Assembly (NCBI RefSeq): GCF_036370855.1 | Contig: NC_088102.1 | Location: forward strand, 43,871,835 to 43,935,834 | Source: Dromaius novaehollandiae | Taxonomy: Eukaryota > Chordata > Aves > Casuariiformes > Dromaiidae | Reading direction: 5' to 3' | Length of the DNA: 64,000 nucleotides | Shown: in pieces, positions 34,901 to 47,500 of the stretch | Position numbering within the stretch: the stretch's first letter is position 1 | How the letters are laid out: every line of letters begins with the position of its first letter | Made by a program: the position numbers and the translations under genes | The notes under the pieces: model-generated | The model's input: only the letters and a program-made list of their open reading frames with translations | What the model was told of the DNA's origin: nothing | Database searches by the model: none

Positions 34901-36480
34901 GAGGGTGAAGTGCAGAAACAGAGACTCTCAAATACTGCTGTAATCAGCTATGTAACCCTGTAAGATAAACAGATTCAGAGCAGTTATATCAATACGTGGG
35001 AGTCTTTCACGAAGATGACGCATAAGGAAAGATTACTGCTTACATTTTTTACAAAGTTGTGGCTGATTCATTTGCTGGATGTTCTTGAGGTGCTTGATAA
35101 AGCTAGTGGTCAGTTTATTTTCTCAAGCTAAGGGAGGATTTCTTGATCTGGAACAGGGAGGTCTGGAGGAGCTGTGAATGCTACAGTCGTGATGAGTTAG
35201 CGGCTACATTATTTGTCTGGAAATAATTTAATTTTTACCAGTAGCACATGAGCCAACTACTGCTATCATGTCACAACCACCTATTACAATGAGTTATTGC
35301 TGTTTATTCTTTTTCCATCTTATGCCACATGGTACTTACATTTGTTTCATGCTGCATTTTCCAATTTAACAGCAGGCAATGTGAAGGCTGTTCAGATGCC
35401 ACACAGGACAAGTACATGACACAGGCAATGGTCTGAAAAGACCGTGAGAGTAAACAGGGGTAACAACGCAGGGTAATGCTGCTTTATGATACCACTCATC
35501 TACACTGCGGTGGCTTGCTTGGGAAGGTGAAATAGAACCTTGCAGTCTCATTTTGCCATCAGTTATCTCTAATGCCTCAGTCCAAATGAATGCTTTACAA
35601 TAACCATTAATTATCTTAATATGTTAAAATACATATAAGGAGGAAAGCACCATCATTGTAGGGCTGAAATTTCAAATCTCAAGTCTTTGCCTGAGACTCT
35701 GAGTGAGTCTCTGGCCACCAGCTTAGGCAAAAAGCATTGAAATCTGATCTCCTAAAGTTAGTGCACGTGAAAAGGAAGTGTCATTATGCTATGCTGTACC
35801 TGAGGAATGTGCTTTCTAGTAAAGCTTCTTTCAAGCCTAGGATCTCAAGACAGACTGTGCTCTCGCACTGCAGTGCAGCATCACGCTGTCCTCTCCCCTG
35901 CCAGCTAGGTGCAACTGGATCACAGATTAGATCAACCATCTGAATATGCCATGCGGGGACCAGGAGCTGGGCACCACTACAGGTAGGAGGGATATACTCC
36001 TAGCTTTGGACATAGTGAAACAGGCACTTTTTCTGGCACCAATGGGATGAGGCTTGACAAGTGTGCCTGGAGCCAGTGCTCTGTCTGCTTCCCATTAGTT
36101 CAACTCTTCTCATCTCCCACATACTTATCAGAGGGTATGAGACTGCTTCTTTCCCTCTCCCCTTTTTCCAAGTCTAGATACAAAGCACTCCAACATGATT
36201 TAACAGATTGGGATGTAGGATGGTTATTATTCCCCTCTACACTACTGCACAGCCTCTTCAAATCCAGTCATAAGCTAGCTTTTAGTTAAGATTTAATAAA
36301 GCAAGTATTCCTTAGGAGAAGCTGCTGTGTTTTCCATATTACAGCAGCTGTGTTTCTCTGCCTCTACCAGCAATTAAACCAATACTTTTGAGTCCATTCT
36401 CTAAGTTGCTGTATCTAGAAAGCTTTTGTGTATCAGTCTACACAGCAAAAATTATGCCCAAGTATGACATTCTCATTCTC

Positions 36481-36530
36481 AATCTCTCTCTCTCTTTCTC
36501 TCTCTCACACACACACTCTCTCTCTCACCC
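36481..36530. repeat. CT/CA compound microsatellite
   Basis: (TC)n interrupted by TTTC, then (CA)n, then (CT)n again. Confidence 0.85.
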
Positions 36531-36671
36531 TTATATAAAGAATGTAACTTTTTACAAAACTGTATTTATTTTCTTGCAAAAAGTTGTCTAGGAACATACT
36601 GTTACCAAATCTGAAGGTCAAAATATTTTGTCACTGGTTTCAAGCTTTTTATGCACCTGTTTGAAAGGTAA

Positions 36672-36732
36672 TATCACACATACACACACATATTGTTTAT
36701 GTTTACATATACACACATGTATGTATGTGTAG
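36672..36732. repeat. CA/ATGT microsatellite
   Basis: Imperfect ACAC and GTAT runs in two blocks. Confidence 0.6.
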
Positions 36733-37656
36733 AAATCAGTGTGGCCTGTGCAACATTCCCTGGACTCAAAGGCTCACATAAACAGCACTACTGGTCTTCT
36801 GAGAAGACACACATGCTTAAAATCAAGTATGTTTGCAGAAGAAACTGTAAATTCTGTTATGGGAACCTGTGCTGGGAAAGGGTTGAAGGATCTTTCTCTG
36901 AGCCATGATCCAGATTTAAGATCCAGGATTTAAGGCATGAGTGTGTTGCTGTGAGAAGCAAAGAAATGGGGCCTCTGGAGACCTCAGCCCAAGTGGGGCA
37001 AGGGAATTACTCTGGTATGTTTCATGACTTCCCTATTTAACTGACGAATGAAAGCTAGTCTTAGGGTACTACTGTACCTATACTGCCAGGGAGGCTCTGC
37101 AGACTAGAGAAGACAGTATGAAACTAAAAAATGTAACTGTTTTATTTTCCTCCACTTTGCACTGAGAGAAGGCATTTCTGGCCTTTAAGCCCATTTCTTT
37201 CTTTTTTTCCCTTTGTAGTTTCTGACTAAATAGGGTCCACTGTACAGAAGACTGTTTTAGTAGACTGTGTGGTCAAGAGACTCTTTCTTAGAGAAGAAAT
37301 TGCAAGTGTGTCAGTAAAAGAGAAAAATGGAACAAAAGGAATCTTTCCTCTTTGGGATTCAACCACTTGTCACATTGTAGTTATGTTCACTGTGCAACAT
37401 AACAACTCAGCATTCACCTGTAGAACAATTCTAGATCAGAGAAAAAGGAACTTCACTCACCTTCATTTGCTTAAAGTTGTTTTATCCTCCAATTCCAAGA
37501 ATTATTACTTTCTAATCATCCTTATCTTGGTGTTGCTTTGCCTGGATGTCACTCATTGCATCAAATGATTCACTAGCAGTATCCTTCTATCCATGTGTAT
37601 GACTGTGCCTGAGGATAATTTTAGAGCAATACACAAGAAAGAAAATTTTACACTCC

Positions 37657-37680
37657 AGAGACTCTATTTCTAGAGTCTCT
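37657..37680. other. Perfect 10-bp inverted repeat (hairpin)
   Basis: AGAGACTCTA, a TTTC loop, then TAGAGTCTCT. There is no T run behind it and no gene next to it; function unknown. Confidence 0.6.
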
Positions 37681-38390
37681 TTTATCTTCACCACCAAATA
37701 ATATGCTTTCATGTGCAGTAGCAGTAGGTGCAGCACCGTTTCATAAGCCAGACATGATACACTGGCTGATGATAACATGAGAGAGGGCTAGAAAGCCCTT
37801 ACTCCTCCTAGTAACCCCTACTAGTAACTAAGTATTTGTGCAGAATGGGTTAAATGAAGGCAAGCGAACAGTGAAAAAGGTCAGAACTTGGAGCCCAGAG
37901 AGCAGGTTTCTATTCTTGGCTAAACAAAACTTTCTTGTTTGATGACTATGGCCAGGTCAGTTCATTCCCCGTTGTTCCATTTTTGTCAGGTACAAATTGG
38001 GGATGTCAATCTGAGGTAGTCTGTGACGGTTCATTTCTAGTTTGTACAGTGCTTTAACACGAGCTGCTGTGAAGTGGCATGAAGTGCAAAGCGCTACGAC
38101 AGCGTGAGCGGTGGCCAGCGCGAAGGGCCGAACTTCTCAGTGAGGGGGGAGCGCAAGCTTGATCTTTTGGGGGGAATTTTGCCAGTTTTGAAAGCATCAC
38201 CGGGCAGATCGCTCAGAGTGCAGGAGCCGTCCCCAGCCGGTGGCTCTCGCTGTCCCGTGGCTGAACGGCGGCTCCGCACCCGAAACGAAGCAGCGCGCTC
38301 CCGCCGCCGGGGCCGCGCTGCGGGGCGGCGCGCAGCCCCCCGGCACCGGCAGCGCGGAGCCTCGCCCTGGCCCCCTGTCGCAGCACTGCG

Positions 38391-38417
38391 GACCGGGACC
38401 GGGACCGGGACCGGGAC
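38391..38417. repeat. GACCGG hexamer tandem array
   Basis: About 4.5 perfect copies of GACCGG within the CpG island, upstream of the predicted start site. Confidence 0.85.
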
Positions 38418-38530
38418 GCTGCCGCCCGTGCGCGGGTTCCCGTGGGACCGCCCCTCCCCCCACCCCGCGGCGGGTGCGGCGGCCCACGGGGCGGGAGGCT
38501 ACTGCCGCCTGCGCCGAGCGCTCTCCCCGC

Positions 38531-38542
38531 CAAGATGGCGGC
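38531..38542 (+). promoter_or_regulatory. YY1 site
   Basis: CAAGATGGCGGC is a full match to the YY1 promoter consensus. It is expected just downstream of the start site, which places that near 38500-38530. Confidence 0.65.
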
Positions 38543-38587
38543 CCCCACCCCCTGACCCCGGCGCTTCCTCTTCCGGCCGGGGTTGCC

Positions 38588-38746
38588 ATGGCGCTGCCCC
38601 TCGTGCCCCTCCCGCCGGTGTGTGTTTACATCGGGCAGGAGGAGCCGGAGCCCCAGCGCCGGCCCAGCCGGGGACCCAGTCGCCGCCGCCGCCGCCGCCC
38701 GCTCTCCGTCCTCACCGGGCCGCGCTCCGGCAGCCCCGGCATGAAG
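38588..38746 (+). CDS. Candidate coding exon 1 of an unidentified plus-strand gene
   Basis: ATG at 38588 has an excellent context (GTTGCCATGG). The frame stays open to a donor AAG|GTGATG (GT at 38747), giving 53 codons that start MALPLVPLPPVCVYIGQEEP and end GSPGMK. A second in-frame ATG at 38741 would leave only Met-Lys in this exon. Both end in phase 0 and fit the acceptor at 54693. The Arg/Pro-rich sequence between them may be mere GC-rich 5'UTR. I do not recognise the protein. Confidence 0.4.
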
Positions 38747-41127
38747 GTGATGCGCCGCTCCCGGGCGACAGTCGGCGGGGCGGGGGGCCGGCCGGCCGGC
38801 TCACTGGCGGGGCGGGGAGGGGACGGGAGCCGCCGGGGGGGGTCTCGCTGCGGTGTCACTGCCTCCGGCCGTTACCCGGCGGCGGCGGAGGGACGAGCGT
38901 ATCCCTGCGGCGACAGCGTCGCCGCCCGGGCGGCCGGCAGGGCATGCTGCTCGGCGCCGGCCCGCCGCGGCCGGGCTGGGGGGCTCGAGGTGGGGCGTGC
39001 GGGGGAGTGAGGCGGGGCGGGGGCGGTGGGGTGCTGCTCTGCTCCGCTCCGCTTCGCTGCTCCGCGGCCGCGCGAACCGCGACTTCTGGAACCTTCTCAG
39101 TTGCTCCGCTCGGGGGGCGCGTCGTGTCGCTTCCTAAAAACGTCTCGTGATAAAGACCCCCCGCCGTTGGAGGATGCATTATTTCTTGTAGTACCGTGGC
39201 TGGAAGGAGAACCACTTCGGAAGTGCGGTAGAGATTTCCCACTACTGCTCCTACTGCTTTTCTGGGTTCCTGTCTCTACAGAGAGAATGTCCTACTTTCC
39301 CCAGGCTTTTTAGCTCATGCAAATAATTTTGTAGGTAGTTTTACACCTCCGTAGCTGTGGGCTCTGTATGCTTTTAATATGCCACCGGGAATAGCTGTAG
39401 TGTTCACCTCTGTTTCTTCTCTCCCAGGCACTTGCTACAGCTTGGGGAAATGGGCACCTTCCTCACTGGTTCGCTAGTGGAAACCCTTGGGTGGGAGCGA
39501 CCTGAGGGGAGCTGGCGCAGCTGTGCTCTGAAGCTAGTTGGGAGCTTCGGTGCCCTGGTAGAGGCAGCCATGGAGGCTGCCTGGGCTATGAAAGCAGCAG
39601 TAGGGTAGTCCTCGTTTGAAAGGCTGCCTTTGCAGTTCTTGCGCTAAGGAATCAAAAGCAGGATTATATTGTAGAAATAACACATTATTGCTCTGGAACT
39701 CCTCTCTATTGTGTTGTATTGTATCTGTTTTATTTGCAAGGGTCCAGCTCTTTAAATTGTTGTTAATCCATCTGAAATGTGAGTCAAAGCAGGCATTCCC
39801 TGTCTCCTGAATTTGCCTCTCAGTAAGAGTTGTATTGATTAACTGGATTGTAAGCTATTTGAGGCAGAAATTGTATGTACTTGCGGTCTGTTTGTGTTGT
39901 AATGGAGAGTTTTGGTTCAGGCCCTTCTGCATGCTGATGAATCCAGTAAGTATGCTTTACAAGTCCCCCAGCTTAGGTAGATTTTGAGTTCTGGGCAGTA
40001 CGTGTGTGTCAGTCAAGGTGGGTATCATCCCTGTGTGTGAGGGGCTCTCAATGCTGAGTGTCTACACAGTTAACAGAAGAAGGAGGAAAAAAAGGGGGAG
40101 GGTAGTAAATCTTGATCTCCTGATTGTTAAAGTGCAATGAGTATTCATAAATAATAAGAAAGAGCAGTTTTTACACTATAAGAGAACAAGTACCACTTCT
40201 GGTTAAATAATGCAAAACAATGATGTTTTTAATAGTTTCAGAGTAGATATATGATATAAAGTTTCCTACTGTGCAGTGTTAGTTGTTTTGTTTTGCTTTT
40301 GTTCAACTCCTGATAGTAAAGGGATTTTTTTTTTCTTTCTCTGAATGCTTGTTAATTCTGATAGTATGGGACAACAAAAATATATATGAGGAAGATACTG
40401 TTTTATGGCCCTGGATGAGCTGCTGACTTACATTGCGAAAGAAAAACTTAAGTATGCTGGTTGAATAGTAAGTACATCCAGCTTGAGGCCAAAAAAGAAA
40501 AGATTTACTTCATCTTCTGTTTTATTGCATGTAGAATAAGCCACTGATTCTTCTTGGTAAGCCCATTACTTCTGCTGAATTCCTCTTTTGCCCCACTGGA
40601 GTGGGAATGCTCATGGCTGTTTTAGATGGGCTCACTCTGAATGAGACAAGATGTGAGTGGAGTTATGTTCTGATTGCGAGGAAATTGAGTGTGTTTGAGG
40701 GGAGAATCTTTTTTTCTTTTTTTTTTTTTTAACCAGTTGTATATCAGAAATATATATAATATATTATCAGTGTAGAACTTTTCAGTATAAAGAAAGTTTC
40801 ATATTTTTCCTTCTGACAAAATGATTTCTTTCGATGTGTGTTCCTTACCCACATGTACCATCTTTTGCTGTGGCAGTTGCCTCAGTTTCCTCTACATAAG
40901 ATCACTGCAGATGCATGATTTGAAGTCTTAAGCTGAGAAGGTGGGGGAGGAGAAATAAATACAAAATAAAAAAAAAAAGTGGAATGTGCCCAGAGTCTTT
41001 TACTGTTGATGCTGTTTCTTCAGTTTTATGTTCTTAGGATTTGCAAATTTGCCTTGTTTTGTATGTGGGATTTAGAAGTTAAATCTCTAGGATGTAGGAG
41101 CTTCAAGAAGTTTTGAAGAAACTTGAA

Positions 41128-41146
41128 CCCCCCCCCCCCCCCCCCC
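41128..41146. repeat. 19-base poly-C tract
   Basis: Nineteen consecutive C residues, so the other strand is a poly-G run able to form G-quadruplex-like structures. The length is likely polymorphic and prone to sequencing error. Confidence 0.9.
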
Positions 41147-41479
41147 GCTTGCTCACAACTGGTTCTAGTCATCTTTGATCTCCAAGTATCAGAGCTCACT
41201 TGAACTAGAGTAAAAGAGGGAGGAAAGGAGAATCTGTGTTTCAGTGCAGTGTGGGAATTGGATCTGTATCCTTCTTATGGACCTGCTCACAAATAACTCA
41301 GTATGTTACAAATCAATACAAGTTGTTGATCATTGCAGAAAAGGTCAGAACCAAGCTTTTCAGAAAGTCACCTTGCCTATTTCTCGTTTAACTGTTGTTA
41401 TGTCTCAGGAAATACATTGGAGTTTGGGTGTTTTTATTGGCATTTGCTTTGAGTCTTTCTCTGCTCTGCTGGTTAGCAG

Positions 41480-41579
41480 ATTGCGGAGAATGTAGTGATG
41501 TGAAAGTAAAACAAGCTAATGCCACTATGTGTAAAGATGGTCTGTCTACTTATGGGAGGGAAGAAGTGCATGAAAAGAG
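41480..41579 (+). other. Candidate cassette exon (100 bp)
   Basis: A pyrimidine-rich acceptor ending TTAGCAG and a strong donor AGAG|GTAAGT. One frame is open through the whole exon (CGECSDVKVKQANATMCKDG then LSTYGREEVHEKR). Joined to exon 1 in phase 0 it would start ATT GCG GAG and soon stop, so it would be a non-coding or alternative exon. It may be chance. Confidence 0.25.
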
Positions 41580-44500
41580 GTAAGTGGTAATGTCAGGGGA
41601 GTTCCCTTGTAATAATGATGTATCCTGAAAGGATCATGTCTTGATTCTTGCTGAGAAACTGAAGCTTCATGTATTTTGTTTCCAAGTCCATCAAGTAAAA
41701 TAATAAAAGCATCCTACTAAAGTACAGTGAAATCAGCATGGCAAAATCATACTTTAAAGTGTTGAAGCTGAACTGGATTCAAGATTGTCTCTATATGTAC
41801 TTTTCTGTTCCCAGCTCTTTCAGGCAGTGGCAGTGATTAAAGATTGTATCTCTGGACTCTTTTTAGCTATATGAAATATAAAACTGGTTAAAGCCCATAT
41901 TTCCTGCACTGTGGGACAGGAATGACAGCAACTTAAAAGTGGACTTGCTGCATACGTAGGAGTATTTAAGGGCTATGTGGTGAATATCAAGAGCTTTTGC
42001 TTTCCTTCGAGGGCAGATCTTCTTCATGGCAAATACACTTTTTGTGGGTGCATTAGGAGCCTAAGGAAGAAGAAGGTTCTCATACCTGCTCTGTCAGGCA
42101 GGGAGGGCTGTTTGATGCATTAGGGATGTGGGTAACTGTCCCCATCCATCACACAGTCAGCCACCAGTTACTAGCCCAGAATACAGTATGTTTTAATAGT
42201 CTTCCACTGTGGCTAAGCTCTGAATTTCTCAAGTCTTAGGCAGCACTTAAAATATGCAATGGCTCCTGTCACTGCTCTAGCTTAAAACAAAAGTGAGAGG
42301 AATAAAATACACTGTCAGTATCAGGTGGTTTTGGAATTCTTGTTTGGGGGTGCAAGCTTAAGATGTGATTTCAGTTAAGTCACTTGTTTTTGGAACTGAA
42401 ATGATCCTTGCTGCAAAACATGATGAGAGCTAGTGGTGCTTTGGCTGGTGCTCACATTTGAGTTATATATTTTGGGATAAGAGGGTGTCGTAATTGTGAC
42501 ATTTTCCTTTGAGAAGTTGTTACGGCTGTGTCTAAGAGAAGTAATGTTAATTTATTGCCCATGGTAGTTCTGATCTTCTGACTGTGGTAGCTGATTTTGG
42601 CAGATGAATCCAGAGATCTGATAAAGGCAGGTATTTTGAATATGAGGCATGAAAAGTTATGGATAGCCTAAGTAAATACTTCTCTTGCTTGTAATTGCTG
42701 TATGTGGTAGGTTTCTTCTGTACTGTTGCCTTTGTTAGATAGTTTAGTTCCTGAAGGATGTCATGGATTGTCCTGTCAAAACTAGCTGTATATGTAACTT
42801 TTTTTTAATTACATGTCTCTGATCCTGCTTAGCAGGGCTCATAACAGCTGAAATGAAAAGTACTTGGGAAAGAAACAGCTTATAAAAAGGAGAAGAGACA
42901 AAAGGTACTGCTTTCTGTGGAGTATATAGTTGTCTTTTTGCTGGCATGTGATCTTAAATTTGTTACAGGAAGCTGGGGGAAAGCGAATGGAAGAGTGAAA
43001 GGGAACATGGAATGGATATTCAATAGCTAATTCTGACTTATACGCCTGTCTACAACTGGTTGCATGCAGTCCTGTGCTTATATTCTGTGTCAGTGAGCTA
43101 GCTTACAAACTTTCTGATGGTTTTCCTTTCCTAGCGTTTCAGCTGAATTTCAGAGGCAGGAAGAGGTTATGTGCCTTCAAAGTTTTTTGGCAAGGTACAC
43201 ACTTGCATAGGTGAAGGTAGAGACAGGCTCTTAAGCAGTTTCTTAAAAAGAAATGCTGATGCTGGTTGAACTTGCTGGGAGTCACAAAAGTGCCTTATGC
43301 TTGCAAACGTTATGATCTTAACAGTTTTGCAGAGCTGCTTAAGTTCTAGTGAGATTCCTGTGTTTCCTTCCATATAAGAAGTTGATTTATATGGAGAGCC
43401 TGTGTACCTTGCTGACTCTCAAAAATAAAAGGCTGTCATTATCTAAAGCTATTGCTGCCAGAATAAATTTTTACCTTTAAGTCAGCAGGTCTGACGTTGC
43501 CTGTGTTTGTAGTGATCGAGTGTTTTGTCTGACAGCAGTTTAGTTGCAGAGTAAGGTAACTTTGTTTGAAAACTTGTATACAGCAAGCTGTGGTCTTGCA
43601 CTGTTCACAATTGTTTGGAAAAGAATAAGATTTCTATGAAGCCTGGAAGTAAAATGGGCATTACTGCTGATAATACTTCTGGTTGTTCAGTTTGAGGTAG
43701 GCTGGTTAGGTGTAAAGTTGGAGAGCTTGACAGTACCATGAGTTGCAATGTTTGTATTTTGTAGAATAAGTAGATACTCTATCTGAAGTGTTACATGCCT
43801 TTAAAACACTACAACAATAAAGACAAGAACAGCAAACAACACGCCCGGCTGAAGGAGCTCAGATCTGAGGTCAGAACTCCTATGTAAGGAAGAAAATAGA
43901 CTTTACTGCTGAGCCATGAACAAAAACCAAAGTAGTAGTAATGTGTGATAAATACAGCATATTGCAATCTCCCTACTTGTTTGCTCAGTGCTAATTCCAG
44001 AGTGCATTTGATCTGTTTAGCAGAAAAATCATCTTGAAATTCCTAATGAAATAAAATTATAAACAGAAATAAGTTCTGGACAGAATAAAATATTTTATTT
44101 ATAGCCTCAATTTCTAGCTTTTTGATAATGCTGCAACTCCATTTTAAGTATAAAGGTGTCCCCAAAACATCAAAGTGATTTTAAAGTCTCTTGTCTATTT
44201 TTTTTAAATTAAATTGTACATTTTAAGTTTTGAACAAGAAGATTTTTGTTTAAAACTGTTTCAGTAAAGCCTTGTGTGATTCCTCTCCCCCCCTCTTTCA
44301 AGCTGAGTACATGGTTATATACTTTGAATTGGAGCTTTATGGTGAAACAGTATGTTCCTGCAATAAGAGCACTTGGCAAAAATTAGTTATACTTCAAGTC
44401 ATTAAAGCTAAAACAGTAGTTCTGCACTTTTAAGGAAATACCTGCATGGAAGTCAGGTAATTGAAGTTGGCTCTGTGAAACTACTGTTAGAGAATACTGC

Positions 44501-47500
44501 TTAATGCATCACTTCATGGTCTTTTTGGAAATTCTGCATGTGAAACTGTAGCCCTAGAGGACAATGGAAATGATACTTTTTTTTGTCTCTAGTATGGTTA
44601 AGAAAATACTAATGTGCTCTCTGATACAAATGTAGGCCTGCATTATTAAGTGAAGAACTTCTTACTTGTATTTCAGACAAATTTCTCATACTGTCTGCAG
44701 CTTTCTAGGTGGTGCTTGCACATTTCATTAGGAGAATGAATAATAATCTCTGTGCAATGTGCATTATCTGGTTTCTTCAGTCTGAGTAAAATTGACATTA
44801 ATGATAAAGTCACCTGCTGAAGACCAGGCTGGAGAAAATATATTTGTACTGTTTTGGTAACTGTAGTTATGTAAAATGTTAAATCAAACTGCAGTCTTGT
44901 TATTGTTTGCTTTCGACCTACTAGTTTGACTGTCTGAATTTCTTTCTGAAGTCTTCATTGACAGACAGTGACTGACAGGATGTAGGAAGAGTTCTTCCTT
45001 CTTCCCACTGAAATTACCTATATCAGTGAGTGGTCAGTTGCCAAAAAGGATTAATTGGTAGTTTTGGTATATCATTATTGGCAATGATTTAATTGCTTTC
45101 AGATTTGTTTTCTGTGATGCAGGGTCATGCTCTGGTCCTGTATCTTTGCATTTTGTATCTTTGGTCCTACTCTCTGTGTACTCTTCTACCCAAATCTGCT
45201 AGGTGTTTCTGTGATGACTGTCTTCTATATGTATGAGCCTGCCCCCAACTTTAACAATTGTTAGTATTTGAGTTACTGTGCAGTGCCACTTTGTCTTCGT
45301 GTAACTTATTTATTCCCTGCAAAAGTAATGTAACAGACTGTTTTTGAATATAAACAGTGTCCTGGACAAGGCATACACTTCATTGCGAAGGTGTTAATTT
45401 AAAATACACTTGACAGTAAGTCAGCCTGGGTAAGTTTCCAGCCATTATACTGCCACATAATATCCTTTTGATTATTACACTTTTTAACTTGCTCTGAGTG
45501 GCAGGCATTCTCTTTCAGCCAGATCAAATATATGGTCAAATGAAATCTTTTGGGAGGGAAAAAAACCTTATCTCCTTCTCTGCTATTACTAATTTAGACT
45601 AATTTAGTAATTCAAAAAAGTGGTCACATTTGTCTGTCAGGGACTGGTCTTTACAGTTTCTGGCTAGAACTGTGCTAGATGTCAAGAACATACATACTTT
45701 ACTGCTTTTTTTGGCATCGCTATGAGTTTCATTAATTGTTCGATCTGTTAAAAGATGCAGGTATATCTTATTCTGCTGCTGCTGTACAGAATTTGGAGAT
45801 TTAGGGACTACAAAATAAAGATACCTGTACTTGGATATGACATTAAATTGCATCGCCTCAGGATTGTTCAGCTGTGTCAGTTGTCAAAATGTCAAAAAAT
45901 ATATTGATTTTTATAATTCAAAATGGAAAAGAAATGTTGATCAAGACAATTAAATACAATAATTAGTTCAAAAATCCAAAACCATCTGAACTGTCCCTGA
46001 GCAGATTTTGGCGGCTTTTTGCTGTATAAACAATGCTCTCTACCCTGTAAAAGTATGAATATAAAAAGTCAAGTATAAAAGAGACCGTTTAATGACTTGC
46101 TGAATGGAGAATAGATCGTGGTATTGCCAGTGCTGTTGAGAAGTTACACAACGTAAACCCTAATTAGGATTACAAAGTTGTCCTTTTCCTGTAGAATAGG
46201 ATTTGATTTTTGTTTAAAAACAATGGAACTTGATTTTGATTTGGACTTTGCAACATTAAAACTTGCTTGTGTTGCCTTTCTTCTCTGCAAGCATGTTCTG
46301 TCCCATGGTCAAAACAATTAAATGTAGTTAAATCATAGCCTCTCTAATGCATTTGCCAAATGCAGAAGACCAAATAATCTAAGTAACTTTTCTTTCTTAT
46401 AGCATACTAGCAACAAAGTGTTATAATTTACCACTAATATCATCCTCAGCACTTCTATTTCCGTACTCTTCAGTGTTCTAAGGGATTTGTAACTACAACA
46501 CAAATTCCCCTTGGGCTGAAACCTGGCACAAAAGCTCTCATTATGAGTGAATCTTGTTTTGCAAAATTAAAAGCAAAACATCTATCAAGAGGCTTTCTTG
46601 AATGTGGCTTTTTTGTTTTCGTGTAGGTTTGTGGTTACAGATCACTTTTTACTTTCCTCTACGCCCTTCAAAAAAAAAAAAAAAATCAAGCTGACTTTAG
46701 GAACCCCTGAGGTATGGGCATGCACTTAATAGCATTGGCTGATTCAATGGAACTTTCCTATTGTATTTAGAAAATATTAAGTGAAGCTGTCTTAAATTCA
46801 AAATCTACTGAAAAATCACTGCCAAAGTAAAACCTGCAGTTACAGTGGATACCTGTGTAACAAAGGTGCAGCAATAGTTTTAAATTTTTTTCTGCTGTTT
46901 GAGAGTGGTTATCTGAGCACTGAAGTAAGTATAAGGAGATGCTGGGTAATGTTGGGTGGTTATATGCTTTAGCTGAAAATAAGTACCTGTAGACCCTCAA
47001 CTACCTGAGAGAGGGAAGGGAGACATCCAGTTGAACTGTACCAGTGTCTGATTGTGCAAGATCTGTTTTTTAGGGGGGGAGGGGGCAGGTTTTTTTTTTG
47101 TTTTGTTTTTTTAAACTTACTTTTTATAGGAATTGAGACTTTATGTAATTCTGTAGAAGCAAAAAGGACATTCCGAACCAAAGCCACTATCAAATATGAA
47201 AGATGGGATAATTTAATTAAATTTGATTAAACATGAAATCTCAAAGATAAATTCTGAGGAGCTTCATAACAGTCAGCAGTTGGATAGAGGAGAGACCCCA
47301 AATTAATCATTATAAGAAAACCTGATGAAGCTCAGCTGTTACGTTACTGGATCTGACAAGCATTTGGCATGCATTTGGGCTAATCATAACTGAACCATCC
47401 TTTGCCCATTTGGAGGAAATGGACCTGGGACAGGAAGAGCTGGGCTCCTGCGGTTGTAAGGAGAGACAAAGTACACAAGTGTGCGGGAAACCAGCTGTCC

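Larger units (their letters stand above)
32000..38050. other. Gene-free stretch between the pseudogene and the second CpG island
   Basis: No exon, RNA gene or clear transposon was recognised. It holds CT/CA microsatellites at 36480-36530 and 36670-36730 and a short perfect hairpin at 37657-37680. An exon 1 of the pseudogene would be expected in the left part but was not found. Confidence 0.45.
38100..39150 (+). promoter_or_regulatory. CpG-island promoter, rightward
   Basis: About 1 kb of very G+C- and CpG-rich DNA with sharp edges. It contains a perfect YY1 motif (38531-38542), an ETS-like CTTCCGG (38570-38576), a GACCGG hexamer array (38391-38417) and a CCG trinucleotide run (about 38681-38700). 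The orientation of the YY1 site and the Kozak-like ATG at 38588 point to a plus-strand gene. The long open frames across the island on both strands are composition artefacts. Confidence 0.8.

Noticed and set aside
38104-39150. 348-codon open frame across the 38 kb CpG island
   Set aside because: Runs of Gly/Pro/Arg/Ala with similarly long frames on both strands; stop codons are rare in such GC-rich DNA and the frame runs straight through the predicted donor.
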